DNA of 64,000 nucleotides from Sellimonas sp963559135 (GTDB taxonomy: Bacteria; Bacillota; Clostridia; Lachnospirales; Lachnospiraceae). The stretch covers positions 1 to 64,000 of the forward strand of contig CAUWJP010000005.1 in the NCBI GenBank assembly GCA_963559135.1, read 5' to 3'. Below are positions 25,710 through 35,040 of the stretch, in pieces (the stretch's first letter is position 1; each line of letters starts with the position of its first letter). A program made the position numbers and the translations under genes. Under the pieces are notes generated by a model that saw nothing but the letters and a program-made list of their open reading frames with translations, had not been told where the DNA came from and made no database searches.

Positions 25710-26611
25710 ATTTAAAACAGTTGGAGGCATTCGTATGCGTTGCGGATAAGAAGAGCTTTTCCAAAGCTGCAAGGGAGCTGTATCTGACACAGCCGACGAT
25801 CAGCGCGCATATTTCTTCATTGGAAAAGGAACTGGACGCAAGGCTGTTTATCAGAAATACAAAAGAAGTCAGTCTTTCCGAGGATGGAACAATCCTCTAC
25901 AGTTACGCAAAGCAGATGATTGATCTGGAAGATCAGATCGCAGCATGTTTCTGTGGGGAGAGACAGTCTGATGTCAGAAAGATTACAATTGCGGCATCAA
26001 CTATTCCGGCACAGTATATTCTGCCGGGGATTTTAGCAAGGTTCATTGAGAAATATCCAAAAGAGCAGTTTAAGGTCATTGAAACGGACAGTTCCAAAGT
26101 AATTGAACTGATTTCCGGGGGAGCAGCGGATATCGGATTTTCTGGAACCGTTCTGGAGAGAAAATTCTGTAAATACATTCCTTTCTATAAAGATGAATTG
26201 ATTATCATCATGCCGAATACAGAGAAGTATCGGCGCCTTGTGGAGACAGAGGATCTGGACTGGCTGAAATCGGAATCCTACATTATGAGGGAAGAGGGAT
26301 CCGGAACAAGGAAGGAAGCGGAAAAGCAGCTGAAACAGTATGGCATTGATGTAGATCAGCTGACTGTGGTTGCCAGCATGGAAAGCCAGGAGGCAATCAA
26401 GCGTTCTGTCATGAAGGGGATGGGAATTTCCATCATCTCGAAGCTGGCGGCGGAAGAGGAGATCAGGACAGAAAAAGTACTCTGGCGCAAGGTACCGGGT
26501 GAAGGGGAAGGAAGAAATCTGAATATTGTATACAATAAGAACTTCCACCTTTCAAAATCAGCGGAACGGTTTATCAAAATTGTGAAAGAAATGTATCAAA
26601 TTCATAAGTAA
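25706..26611 (+). CDS. LysR family regulator linked to selenium metabolism
   Basis: A 301-aa LysR regulator. The helix-turn-helix is at 1-60 (LEAFVCVADKKSFSKAARELYLTQPTISAHIS) and the effector-binding domain at about 88-295. The start overlaps the selB stop by four bases, indicating tight coupling. LysR proteins in this position after selB recur in selenium-using clostridia and are thought to control selenium genes. The co-inducer is unknown. Candidate sites include the palindrome upstream of yedF (20434-20447). A strong terminator ends the operon just after it. Confidence 0.87.
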   Translation: MNLKQLEAFVCVADKKSFSKAARELYLTQPTISAHISSLEKELDARLFIRNTKEVSLSEDGTILYSYAKQMIDLEDQIAACFCGERQSDVRKITIAASTIPAQYILPGILARFIEKYPKEQFKVIETDSSKVIELISGGAADIGFSGTVLERKFCKYIPFYKDELIIIMPNTEKYRRLVETEDLDWLKSESYIMREEGSGTRKEAEKQLKQYGIDVDQLTVVASMESQEAIKRSVMKGMGISIISKLAAEEEIRTEKVLWRKVPGEGEGRNLNIVYNKNFHLSKSAERFIKIVKEMYQIHK

Positions 26612-26617
26612 TTACAG

Positions 26618-26659
26618 ATTGCCAGTTTATAGAATGTTTCTATAAATTGGCAATTTTTA
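26618..26659 (+). terminator. Rho-independent terminator of the selDAB-lysR operon
   Basis: 17-base arms starting ATTGCCAGTTTATAGAA and ending in GGCAAT, nearly perfect, with a 3-base loop and TTTTT tail. Confidence 0.9.
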
Positions 26660-26673
26660 TAGGGTTTTTAAAT

Positions 26674-26702
26674 TAGACTAAATCTGACAAAAAAGATATA
26701 CT
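26674..26702 (+). promoter_or_regulatory. Putative promoter of the selenium-supply operon
   Basis: TAGACT, 17 bases, TATACT, about 20 bases before the ATG of the cysteine-desulfurase-like gene. Confidence 0.5.
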
Positions 26703-26725
26703 AAAAGAAATGGGAGGGAGAGACT

Positions 26726-27865
26726 ATGATTTATCTTGACAATGCAGCGACTACAATGCATAAGCCGCAGGAAGTAATCGATGCGGTTGTAAATGCGATG
26801 GGATCTCTTGGAAATGCCGGACGCGGAGCAAATACAGCGTCTCTGGGAGCAGCGCGGATCATTTATGAAGCAAGAGAGCGACTGGCAAAGCTCTTTGGAG
26901 CAGACGATCCGAAACAGATTGCATTTACATACAATTCCACCGAAAGTCTGAATACGGCGATCCGGGGACTTATAGAGCCCGGAGATCATGTGATTACGAC
27001 AGTATTGGAACATAATTCTGTTCTCAGACCGCTTTATGATCTTCAGGAGAAAGGCGTGGAAGTGACCTTTGTGAAGAGCGATGACAAAGGCAGGATCTGT
27101 TATGAAGAGATCGAGCAGGCCATTCGTCCGGAGACAAAGGCCATTGTGACGACACACGGCTCCAATCTGACAGGAAATCTGGTTGATATTGGAAGGATCG
27201 GAAAGACGGCGCACGATCACGGAATTCTCTATATTGTGGATGCATCCCAGACAGCGGGTGTTTTCCCGATTGATGTCAAAGCCATGCATGTGGACGTGTT
27301 GTGCTTTACAGGGCATAAAGGGCTTCTTGGTCCGCAGGGTACCGGTGGACTTTATGTAAGAGAAGGATTGAAAGTTCGTCCGTTGAAGATGGGAGGAAGT
27401 GGGATACAGACGTACAACCGTCATCATCCGTCCGAAATGCCGACAGCACTGGAGGCAGGCACACTCAACGGCCACGGGATCGCAGGACTGAATGCGGCGC
27501 TTGGTTACATAGAACGTGTTGGAATCGATACGATCCGCAGGACCGAACAGAAGTGGATGTGGATGTTTTACGAAGGGGTAAAAGATATCCCGGGCGTGAA
27601 AATCTACGGAGATTTCGAGGCAGAAGAGAGATGCCCGATTGTCACACTGAATATCGGAGATTATGATTCTGCGGAAGTCAGCGATGAACTTCTGATGACG
27701 TACGACATTTCCACGAGACCGGGCGGACACTGTGCTCCGTTGATGCATGAAGCTCTCGGTACAGTAGAACAGGGATCCGTACGCTTCAGTTTCTCCCATT
27801 TCAATACTGAGGAAGAGATTCAGACTGCCATCCGTGCAGTAGAAGAACTCGCGAAAGAAGAATAA
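26726..27865 (+). CDS. Cysteine desulfurase-like class V aminotransferase
   Basis: A 379-aa PLP enzyme of the NifS/SufS fold. The PLP lysine lies in CFTGHKGLLGPQGTGGLY, and a cysteine loop (RPGGHCAPLMH) occupies the place of the persulfide Cys of desulfurases. It starts MIYLDNAATTMHKPQEVIDA, typical of the group. The neighbours (YedE, TusA-like, DUF3343) suggest it releases selenium from selenocysteine or sulfur from cysteine and passes it to the carriers. GGGAGG precedes the ATG at about nine bases. Confidence 0.85.
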   Translation: MIYLDNAATTMHKPQEVIDAVVNAMGSLGNAGRGANTASLGAARIIYEARERLAKLFGADDPKQIAFTYNSTESLNTAIRGLIEPGDHVITTVLEHNSVLRPLYDLQEKGVEVTFVKSDDKGRICYEEIEQAIRPETKAIVTTHGSNLTGNLVDIGRIGKTAHDHGILYIVDASQTAGVFPIDVKAMHVDVLCFTGHKGLLGPQGTGGLYVREGLKVRPLKMGGSGIQTYNRHHPSEMPTALEAGTLNGHGIAGLNAALGYIERVGIDTIRRTEQKWMWMFYEGVKDIPGVKIYGDFEAEERCPIVTLNIGDYDSAEVSDELLMTYDISTRPGGHCAPLMHEALGTVEQGSVRFSFSHFNTEEEIQTAIRAVEELAKEE

Positions 27866-27883
27866 GGAAGAGGAGGAAAGAGA

Positions 27884-28984
27884 ATGAATTTATCTGACTC
27901 AAAAAAGAAACTGGCCCTTGCCGGCGTTGTCTGTGGTATCGTTGCTGCAGTCCTGGCGGCAACAGGGAACCCGGCGAACATGGCGATCTGTATCGCATGT
28001 TTTGTCAGGGATACTGCAGGAGCGCTGAAATTCCACAGTGCGGCAGCAGTACAGTATGCCAGACCTGAAATTGTAGGAATTGTGCTGGGAGCATTTGCAA
28101 TCTCATTAGCTACAAAGGAGTATCGGTCTACCGGAGGTTCTTCCCCGATGATCCGTTTCGTCCTTGGAATGATCATTATGATCGGCTCTCTTGCATTTCT
28201 CGGATGCCCGCTCCGTATGGTACTGCGTATGTCAGCAGGTGACCTGAATGCATGGGTTGCTCTGATTGGATTTATTGCCGGCGTTGCAACGGGAGCATTT
28301 TTCCTGAAGAAAGGATTCAGCCTTGGAAGAGCACATGAGACCAATGCGGCAAGCGGTACGGTACTTCCGATTCTGATGGTAGGAATTCTGATTTTAAGCG
28401 TAGGTACAACATTGCTTGCGGTATCAGAGCCGGGAGCAGGCCCAGGAGCACTCCATGCTCCGATTCTTGTTTCTCTGATCGGAGGACTTATTTTCGGAGT
28501 ATTTGCCCAGAAATCGAGAATGTGTTTTGCTGGTGGTGTGCGTGATATTATTCTTGTGAAAAGTTTTGATTTGATATCGGTTATTGCGGGATTGTTTGTG
28601 GTAATGTTGATTTATAATCTTGCAACGGGTGGCTTCCACCTTGGATTTAGTGGTCAGCCGATTGCACATTCTGATCATCTGTGGAGTATCCTTGGAATGT
28701 ATGCTGTGGGATTTGCAGCAGTGCTTGCAGGAGGATGTCCGCTTCGTCAGCTTGTTCTCGCAGGACAAGGATCTTCGGATTCCGCGGTGACAGTTCTTGG
28801 TCTTTTCGTAGGAGCTGCTGTATCACATAACTTTGGACTGGCAGGAGCGGCAGCCAGTGCGGCAACTGCAGAGAAAGCGGCATCCGCAGGTGGGGTCAGC
28901 ACAGCAGGCCGGATTGCAGTTGTGATCTGCATTGTAGTATGCTTTGTTATTGCGCTGACAAACAAACGAAAAATGGCGAAATAA
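27884..28984 (+). CDS. yedE: YedE family putative selenium transporter
   Basis: A 366-aa polytopic membrane protein with about ten helices and the family's conserved cysteine/glycine signatures: CIACFVRDTAGALKFH near residue 30, FLGCPLRM near 105, KSRMCFAGGVRD near 210 and GGCPLRQLVLAGQG near 285. It belongs to the YeeE/YedE group, whose members move thiosulfate or, in selenium-using species, probably selenium compounds. It lies 18 bases after the desulfurase-like gene and just before the two small carriers. Confidence 0.88.
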   Translation: MNLSDSKKKLALAGVVCGIVAAVLAATGNPANMAICIACFVRDTAGALKFHSAAAVQYARPEIVGIVLGAFAISLATKEYRSTGGSSPMIRFVLGMIIMIGSLAFLGCPLRMVLRMSAGDLNAWVALIGFIAGVATGAFFLKKGFSLGRAHETNAASGTVLPILMVGILILSVGTTLLAVSEPGAGPGALHAPILVSLIGGLIFGVFAQKSRMCFAGGVRDIILVKSFDLISVIAGLFVVMLIYNLATGGFHLGFSGQPIAHSDHLWSILGMYAVGFAAVLAGGCPLRQLVLAGQGSSDSAVTVLGLFVGAAVSHNFGLAGAAASAATAEKAASAGGVSTAGRIAVVICIVVCFVIALTNKRKMAK

Positions 28985-29036
28985 TATGGTATTTTAAAGA
29001 AATGTATGTTATTCTATGGGAAAGGATGATAATGAA

Positions 29037-29243
29037 ATGAAGGAAGTAGATGCCAGAGGACTTTCCTGCCCGGAACCGATCATGCTGACAGCAGAGGCGA
29101 TCGAGGGAACGACGGAGCCGGTAAAGGTGCTTGTAAGCGAACCTCACCAGAGAACCAATGTGGAGAAATTTGCAAAGGATAAAGGCAAAAAGGTCACCGT
29201 GACAGAAAAAGGCTCTGAATTTGAAATAGTGATTGAATCATGA
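29037..29243 (+). CDS. TusA-like sulfurtransferase (selenium carrier)
   Basis: A 68-aa single-domain TusA-family protein. The motif is DARGLSCPEPIM, where the Cys carries persulfide or perselenide. The ATG at 29037 fits the TusA N-terminus and the AAAGGA ten bases before it; the earlier in-frame ATG at 29016 would overlap that site. The gene overlaps the next start by four bases. It probably takes selenium from the desulfurase-like enzyme or from YedE import and hands it to DUF3343, YedF or SelD. Confidence 0.85.
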   Translation: MKEVDARGLSCPEPIMLTAEAIEGTTEPVKVLVSEPHQRTNVEKFAKDKGKKVTVTEKGSEFEIVIES

Positions 29244-29476
29244 GAAAGAAAGAATTAAAGCTTGTAGTGACTTTTCACACGACGGCAGATGCGATGGCAA
29301 TGGAGAAAACATGTAAGGAACACGAGGTTAATGGAAGGCTGATTCCTGTACCAAGAGTCATTTCTGCAGGATGTGGACTTGCATGGTGTGCCGGGCTTGA
29401 AGATCGGGATTCCATTATTGGAATCATGGATCAGGTCGGGATTGAACACGAAGAGCTTCATGAATGTATGGTATAA
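29240..29476 (+). CDS. DUF3343 putative Se/S carrier protein
   Basis: A 78-aa protein of the DUF3343 family. Key feature is the loop VISAGCGLAWCAGLE with two cysteines five apart, followed by a short C-terminal helix with a last Cys (HECMV). The family is found mostly beside selenium genes and is proposed to carry Se or S. Its ATG overlaps the TusA stop (ATGA). It ends the operon at a terminator. Confidence 0.85.
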   Translation: MRKKELKLVVTFHTTADAMAMEKTCKEHEVNGRLIPVPRVISAGCGLAWCAGLEDRDSIIGIMDQVGIEHEELHECMV

Positions 29477-29478
29477 TC

Positions 29479-29523
29479 AAAAGCCGGATTTTCATTATGG
29501 AAGTCCGGCTTTTCGCTTTTTTG
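29479..29523 (+). terminator. Rho-independent terminator of the selenium-supply operon
   Basis: Stem AAAAGCCGGA/TCCGGCTTTT with T-rich tail. Confidence 0.85.
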
Positions 29524-29607
29524 TGGAATGGTTATTGGGCAGGGGAAGTATTCTTAGAAGGGATGAAAAGTATAAAAACAGTGTCATGAAATGGGAGGAG
29601 GAATATT

Positions 29608-31590
29608 ATGACAATGATGCTGAAGATAGTGCCGGTGTTTGCTGTCGCGGCACTGGTATTTGCTGTTTACCTTGCGACGAAAGTTACGCGGCAGGATGCA
29701 GGAAATAAAAGAATGAAGGAAATTTCCGATGCAATTTCCGATGGGGCAAGAGCCTTTCTGATGGCAGAATACAGAATTCTGATTATATTTGTAGCAGTGC
29801 TGTTTGTTTTGATTGGACTTGGAACAAGAAGTATTGTTACTGCAATCTGTTTTGTAGTAGGTGCGGCATTTTCTACACTTGCAGGGTACTTTGGTATGCA
29901 GGTGGCTACGAAAGCAAATGTTCGTACGGCCAACGCTGCGATGAAATCAGGAATGAACAGAGCACTTTCTGTTGCATTCTCCGGAGGAGCTGTTATGGGG
30001 CTTTGCGTTGCAGGTCTCGGAGTTCTTGGAGTGAGTCTGATTTATCTGATCACAGGAAATATTGATGTACTTTCCGGATTCAGTCTGGGAGCATCATCCA
30101 TTGCTTTATTTGCACGTGTGGGCGGAGGTATCTATACGAAAGCCGCTGACGTTGGAGCAGACCTTGTAGGTAAGGTAGAGGCGGGAATCCCGGAAGATGA
30201 TCCGAGAAACCCGGCGGTTATCGCTGACAATGTAGGTGATAACGTAGGTGACGTTGCAGGAATGGGAGCGGATCTTTTTGAGTCTTATGTAGGTGCGTTG
30301 ATTTCTGCACTGACTCTTGGAATTGTATATTATGAGATGAAAGGTGTAGTATATCCGCTGATGATCTCCGGACTGGGATTGATTGCTTCTATCCTGGGAA
30401 CATTCTTTGTAAAAGGAGACGAGAAAGCAGATCCACACAAAGCGCTGAAGATGGGAACTTATGCAGCAAGTGTTATTGTTGTTATTGTTGCGTTGGTATT
30501 AAGTTATACACTCTTTGGAAATATGTTTGCGGCAGGGGCAGTAATTTCCGGTCTGATTGTAGGTCTTCTTATCGGTATTATCACAGAGGTTTATACATCA
30601 GCAGATTACAAGTCTGTCAAAGAAATTGGCGAACAGTCTGAGACAGGTGCCGCAACTACCATCATCAGTGGTATGGCAGTTGGAATGAAGTCGACAGCAG
30701 CACCGATCCTTTTGATCTGTGTTGGTATCTTTGTAGCTTACCAGTTCTGCGGTCTTTATGGAATTGCTCTTGCAGCAGTAGGAATGTTATCTACAACAGC
30801 AATCACAGTAGCAGTAGATGCATATGGTCCGATTGCTGATAATGCAGGTGGAATTGCGGAGATGGCCGGTCTTGATGAATCTGTCCGTCAGATTACAGAT
30901 AAGCTGGATTCCGTAGGAAATACGACAGCTGCCATCGGAAAAGGATTTGCAATTGGTTCTGCAGCATTGACAGCACTTGCGCTGTTCGTATCTTATGCAG
31001 AAGCAGTTAAGCTGGATCAGATTGATATTCTCGACAGCCGGGTTATCATCGGTCTGTTTATTGGAGGTATGCTTCCATTCCTTTTCTCATCTATGACAAT
31101 GCAGAGTGTGTCCAAAGCGGCATATCAGATGATTGAAGAAGTTAGAAGACAGTTTGCTGAAATGCCTGGAATTATGCAGGGCACACAGAAGCCAGATTAC
31201 AAATCCTGTGTTGCAATTTCAACAACAGCAGCTTTGAAAGAAATGCTTGTACCGGGAATTATGGCTGTAGCAGCTCCGGTTGTGACAGGTGTGCTGCTTG
31301 GTACAGGAGCCTTGGGAGGACTTCTTGCAGGTTCTCTTGTAACAGGTGTACTTATGGCGATCTTTATGTCTAATGCCGGTGGAGCATGGGATAATGCGAA
31401 GAAGTATATTGAAGATGGACATCACGGCGGAAAGGGAAGTGAAGCCCATAAGGCAGCTGTAGTCGGTGATACGGTAGGGGATCCGTTTAAAGATACATCA
31501 GGTCCTTCTATCAATATCCTTATCAAACTGATGACGATCGTATCACTTGTTTTTGCCCCATTGTTCCTTTCAATCGGTGGATTGCTCTAA
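29608..31590 (+). CDS. hppA: Membrane-bound ion-pumping pyrophosphatase, K+-dependent type
   Basis: A 660-aa pump with about 15-16 helices that uses pyrophosphate hydrolysis to export Na+ or H+. The catalytic regions are clear: YTKAADVGADLVGKVE and DDPRNPAVIADNVGDNVGD near residue 190-220, and the C-terminal GDTVGDPFKDTSGPS. The GNTTAAIGKGFAIGSA segment has Ala where K+-independent enzymes have Lys, which marks the K+-dependent class. Ion choice cannot be settled by eye. GGGAGGAGG precedes the ATG. In a Stickland fermenter it can save energy when biosynthesis releases pyrophosphate. Confidence 0.93.
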   Translation: MTMMLKIVPVFAVAALVFAVYLATKVTRQDAGNKRMKEISDAISDGARAFLMAEYRILIIFVAVLFVLIGLGTRSIVTAICFVVGAAFSTLAGYFGMQVATKANVRTANAAMKSGMNRALSVAFSGGAVMGLCVAGLGVLGVSLIYLITGNIDVLSGFSLGASSIALFARVGGGIYTKAADVGADLVGKVEAGIPEDDPRNPAVIADNVGDNVGDVAGMGADLFESYVGALISALTLGIVYYEMKGVVYPLMISGLGLIASILGTFFVKGDEKADPHKALKMGTYAASVIVVIVALVLSYTLFGNMFAAGAVISGLIVGLLIGIITEVYTSADYKSVKEIGEQSETGAATTIISGMAVGMKSTAAPILLICVGIFVAYQFCGLYGIALAAVGMLSTTAITVAVDAYGPIADNAGGIAEMAGLDESVRQITDKLDSVGNTTAAIGKGFAIGSAALTALALFVSYAEAVKLDQIDILDSRVIIGLFIGGMLPFLFSSMTMQSVSKAAYQMIEEVRRQFAEMPGIMQGTQKPDYKSCVAISTTAALKEMLVPGIMAVAAPVVTGVLLGTGALGGLLAGSLVTGVLMAIFMSNAGGAWDNAKKYIEDGHHGGKGSEAHKAAVVGDTVGDPFKDTSGPSINILIKLMTIVSLVFAPLFLSIGGLL

Positions 31591-31622
31591 TAATAGGAAC
31601 TTCCTGAAGAAGTAAGAGATTT

Positions 31623-31658
31623 AGAACCTTCTATGCAGTGCATAGGAGGTTCTTTTTA
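31623..31658 (+). terminator. Rho-independent terminator of hppA
   Basis: Stem GAACCT-CTATGC/GCATAG-AGGTTC with small bulges and TTTTT tail. Confidence 0.85.
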
Positions 31659-31748
31659 TACCTAAAGCAAGAAAAAAGCAAGGTTTTGATTTCCCGAAGA
31701 TGATGTGCTCTATGATATAATATAAAAAATTGCCAGGAGGGAAAGAGT

Positions 31749-34400
31749 ATGCAGGATCACAATTCTATTCATGAACGGGTTTCCTATTATGCATCCAGAG
31801 AGATTGAAGAGTTGTATCGGGACTTTCATATTTCAGATAGTGGTTACAATGAGAAACAGGTAGAATGCAGTCGGGAAAACTATGGGACTAATACAATAAA
31901 TAAACGCATCTGTGATACGATATTTTACCGACTAAGAAAGGCATTTATCAATCCGTTTACGATTATCCTGATGTTTCTGGCGGTGATTTCGTTTGTGACA
32001 GACGTGTTGCCGGCATCTGATTACAGCAGGGATATGACGACACCTCTTATTATCATGAGTATGCTTTTGGTTGGGGGTGTCATACGATTTTCTCAGGAGA
32101 TGAGATCAAAACATGTTGCAGATCATCTTACAAGTCTGCTTCAGACGGGAATTCTGGTACTTCGAAATCATCAGTGGAAGAAAGTATCTTCCTCAGAGCT
32201 GGTCGTCGGTGATACAGTGCTGCTTTCAGCAGGAGAAAGGGTACCTGCTGATATTCGGCTTGTGGAAACGAACGGTTTGTTTGTTTCTCAGACGGTCATT
32301 ACAGGGGAGAGTTCTGTTCTGGAAAAATGGGCAAAACCACTCCCAGGAGGGAAAGAATATTCTTTTGAAGAATACGATAATATCGTATTTATGGGTTCAG
32401 CCATAATTGGAGGAACAGGAAAGGGAATCGTACTTTCGGTTGGTAAGGATACAGTATATGGCAGTTTTTCGGCTTCAGAGTCAAATCGGAAGAATAAATT
32501 TGATGAAGGAGCTAATTCCATAGCATGGGTACTGATGCGTTTCATGGCCGTTTTGATTCCTGTCGTTTTTGTGTCGTGTGGGGTTACAAAAGGAAACTGG
32601 ACGGCTGCATTTTTATTTGCCTTATCTGTAGCAGTAGGCCTGACCCCGGAAATGCTGCCGATGGTAATTAATGCTTGTCTGGCAAAAGGCAGCGCCTCCA
32701 TGGGAAGAAAGCAGACAGTGGTAAAAAATATTAATGCCATGCAGGGTTTTGGAAGTATGGATATTTTGTGTGTAGACAAAACCGGAACATTGACAGGTGA
32801 CAAAATATCGCTGGAATATTATACGGATATTCTCGGAAATGAAGAACAAAAAGTTCTGGAATATGCCTGCTTAAACAGTTTCTATCAGACAAGTACCTAT
32901 AATCATCTGGATACGGCCATTCGAAAATATCAGGAAATGCCGGGATTTCAATGCCGTTTTGATGAACTGACGACAGACTACCCGAAACTGGATGAGCTTC
33001 CTTTTGACTATGAGAGAAAGTCTGCAGGGGTTTTAGTGAAAGGAAAGAAAGAAAATCTCCTGATTGTCAAAGGAAGTGTGGAGGCCGTGTGCCGACGCTG
33101 CAGTCGGATAGAATATAAAGGACAATGTCAGGAAATGGGAGAGGATGGTCTTTCAAGTGTTCATGCCGTTGTGGATGAAATGTTGGAAGACGGAATGAAA
33201 GTACTGGCAGTGGCATACAAAAAAATGGCAAAAAATAAAGTGACAGTATTGGATGATACGGATTTGACTCTTCTTGGCTATCTTGTTTTTTTTGATGCAC
33301 CGAAAAGTTCGGCGGCAGATGCGATTGAAAAATTGAAGTCTCTTCATGTGGGAATACGGGTTCTGACGGGCGATCAGCAAAGTATCACGGTTTCGATCTG
33401 TAATCGTCTGGGGATTGATACGAAACAAATACTGACCGGAAAAGAATTGGAGAAGCTGACAGAAGATGAGTGGGCGGTTCGTATTGAGCAGACAACTGTT
33501 TTTGCAGAGCTGTCTCCAAAGCAAAAAATGATGGTGGTACAGGCTTTGCAGACAAATGGTCATACAGTGGGGTTTCTGGGAGACGGAATGAATGACTTAC
33601 CGGCTATTGTTGAGGCGGATGTTGGAATTTCCGTTGATACGGCTGCTGAAGCGGTGAAAGAAAGTGCAGATGTGATTCTGTTGAAAAAGGATTTGAATGT
33701 CCTTGGAACAGGTGTCACGGAAGGAAGAAAATCATTTTGTAATATGTCTAAATATATTAAAATTACAGCTTCTTCCAATTTCGGGAATATTTTTTCGATT
33801 GTGATTGCAAGCATTTTTCTTCCATTTCTTCCGATTGCGTCGATACAGCTTTTGCTATTGAATTTACTTTATGATATTTTATGTCTTGTTCTTCCATGGG
33901 ATTTTGTAGATGAAGAGGCATGTGCAAAGCCACTTGAATGGTCCGGGAGGACGCTTGGACGTTTCATGAAATTTTTCGGGCCTATCAGCTCTGTTTTTGA
34001 CATTGTGACCTTTGCTTTTTTGTTTTTTGTACTTTGTCCTTCTGTTTGCGGAGGAGAATTTACGGAATTGGCAACAGGAATGCAGAGAGAATTTATTTCA
34101 GTTTTTCAGACGGGATGGTTTCTCGAATCGATGTGGACGCAGGTGTTGATTCTATACTTACTTCGTACAAGAAAAATTCCACTGATACAAAGCAGACCTT
34201 CCGGAGCAGTAATACTTGTTACAATGTTGGGAATTGTGCTGTTTACCATTCTACCGGTGACTCCGCTTGGACGGCTTATTGGCCTTACAGGCCTTCCAGT
34301 GTCGTATTTTCTGTTTCTTGTAGTTGTGGTACTGACATATTTGCTGTTAGTGACGCTTGCCAAAAGATGGTATATCGGGAAATACCAGGAATTACTTTAA
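31749..34400 (+). CDS. mgtA: Magnesium-translocating P-type ATPase (MgtA), full length
   Basis: An 883-aa P3B-type ATPase importing Mg2+. All domains are present: INPF in TM1 at 67-70, the actuator domain with TGES at 185-188, TM3/4 with VAVGLTPEMLPM, the phosphorylation motif DKTGT with D343, the nucleotide-binding domain and the GDGMNDLPA hinge, then six C-terminal helices. Length is normal (about 890). GGAGGG lies nine bases before the ATG. The leader is about 90 bases and shows no M-box-sized structure. It is followed by a receiver-less regulator and a second, truncated MgtA. Confidence 0.92.
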   Translation: MQDHNSIHERVSYYASREIEELYRDFHISDSGYNEKQVECSRENYGTNTINKRICDTIFYRLRKAFINPFTIILMFLAVISFVTDVLPASDYSRDMTTPLIIMSMLLVGGVIRFSQEMRSKHVADHLTSLLQTGILVLRNHQWKKVSSSELVVGDTVLLSAGERVPADIRLVETNGLFVSQTVITGESSVLEKWAKPLPGGKEYSFEEYDNIVFMGSAIIGGTGKGIVLSVGKDTVYGSFSASESNRKNKFDEGANSIAWVLMRFMAVLIPVVFVSCGVTKGNWTAAFLFALSVAVGLTPEMLPMVINACLAKGSASMGRKQTVVKNINAMQGFGSMDILCVDKTGTLTGDKISLEYYTDILGNEEQKVLEYACLNSFYQTSTYNHLDTAIRKYQEMPGFQCRFDELTTDYPKLDELPFDYERKSAGVLVKGKKENLLIVKGSVEAVCRRCSRIEYKGQCQEMGEDGLSSVHAVVDEMLEDGMKVLAVAYKKMAKNKVTVLDDTDLTLLGYLVFFDAPKSSAADAIEKLKSLHVGIRVLTGDQQSITVSICNRLGIDTKQILTGKELEKLTEDEWAVRIEQTTVFAELSPKQKMMVVQALQTNGHTVGFLGDGMNDLPAIVEADVGISVDTAAEAVKESADVILLKKDLNVLGTGVTEGRKSFCNMSKYIKITASSNFGNIFSIVIASIFLPFLPIASIQLLLLNLLYDILCLVLPWDFVDEEACAKPLEWSGRTLGRFMKFFGPISSVFDIVTFAFLFFVLCPSVCGGEFTELATGMQREFISVFQTGWFLESMWTQVLILYLLRTRKIPLIQSRPSGAVILVTMLGIVLFTILPVTPLGRLIGLTGLPVSYFLFLVVVVLTYLLLVTLAKRWYIGKYQELL

Positions 34401-34415
34401 GAAGGGGGAATCTAT

Positions 34416-34916
34416 ATGAAAAAGAATATTGGTTTTGCCGGTTTGGATTCTACCCTGGCGAAGTGGATTTATGAAAAACTTCGGCTGGCTGCTCCGGACA
34501 CAGGAAACGTGGATGAACTGATGGAAGGGGTCGAAGACCTGATAAGTGGAAGAGTCAGTACGCTGATGTTAGAGTTGATAGATGAAGATCATACGGTAAG
34601 TATGAACCAGAATGTATTGCATTGCGGGGCGCTCACAGTTGATCCGAGATTAAGGAAAGTTGTACGCGATGAAAGAGAGATATCATTGCCCCCAAAAGAG
34701 TTTGATATTCTATATTTTCTTGCCCGTAATCGAGGAGAGGTGTTCACGAAAGAACAGATTTATCAGGCTGTGTGGGAAGATGATTATATGTTGGATGACA
34801 GTAATATTATGGCATTCATAAGAAAACTTCGTAAAAAAATTGAACCAAATCCGGATGCTCCGGAATACATCCAGACAATCTGGGGGATAGGGTATAAGTT
34901 CAATGACAAACTATAA
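34416..34916 (+). CDS. OmpR-type winged-helix regulator lacking a receiver domain
   Basis: A 166-aa protein. Residues about 70-165 are a complete OmpR/PhoB winged helix: CGALTVDPRLRKVVRDEREISLPPKEFDILYFLAR, then EQIYQAVWEDD and the recognition helix DSNIMAFIRKLRKKIEP, ending QTIWGIGYKF. The first 65 residues replace the roughly 120-aa receiver and show no phosphorylatable Asp pocket, so it is not a normal response regulator. It lies 15 bases after mgtA and probably controls the magnesium genes around it through protein level or a ligand. Confidence 0.78.
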   Translation: MKKNIGFAGLDSTLAKWIYEKLRLAAPDTGNVDELMEGVEDLISGRVSTLMLELIDEDHTVSMNQNVLHCGALTVDPRLRKVVRDEREISLPPKEFDILYFLARNRGEVFTKEQIYQAVWEDDYMLDDSNIMAFIRKLRKKIEPNPDAPEYIQTIWGIGYKFNDKL

Positions 34917-34957
34917 GTAAAATAATGGTTGTCTCAGGAAAAGATTTCTTGCTGAAT

Positions 34958-35008
34958 CGCAAGGAAATCGCAAGGTTTTGACCATGTGATTTTCCTTGCG
35001 GTTTTTTT
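34958..35008 (+). terminator. Rho-independent terminator between the regulator and the second mgtA-like gene
   Basis: Stem CGCAAGGAAA/TTTCCTTGCG with a 20-base loop and seven T. A second copy of the left arm (TCGCAAGG) starts 11 bases later and could compete for pairing. Confidence 0.75.
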
Positions 35009-35040
35009 ATACTGTTAGCAATGCAAGGAGGTAAGGGACA

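Noticed and set aside
31591..31748. M-box magnesium riboswitch before mgtA
   Set aside because: The spacer is mostly the hppA terminator and leaves about 90 bases, too short for an M-box; no matching structure is seen.
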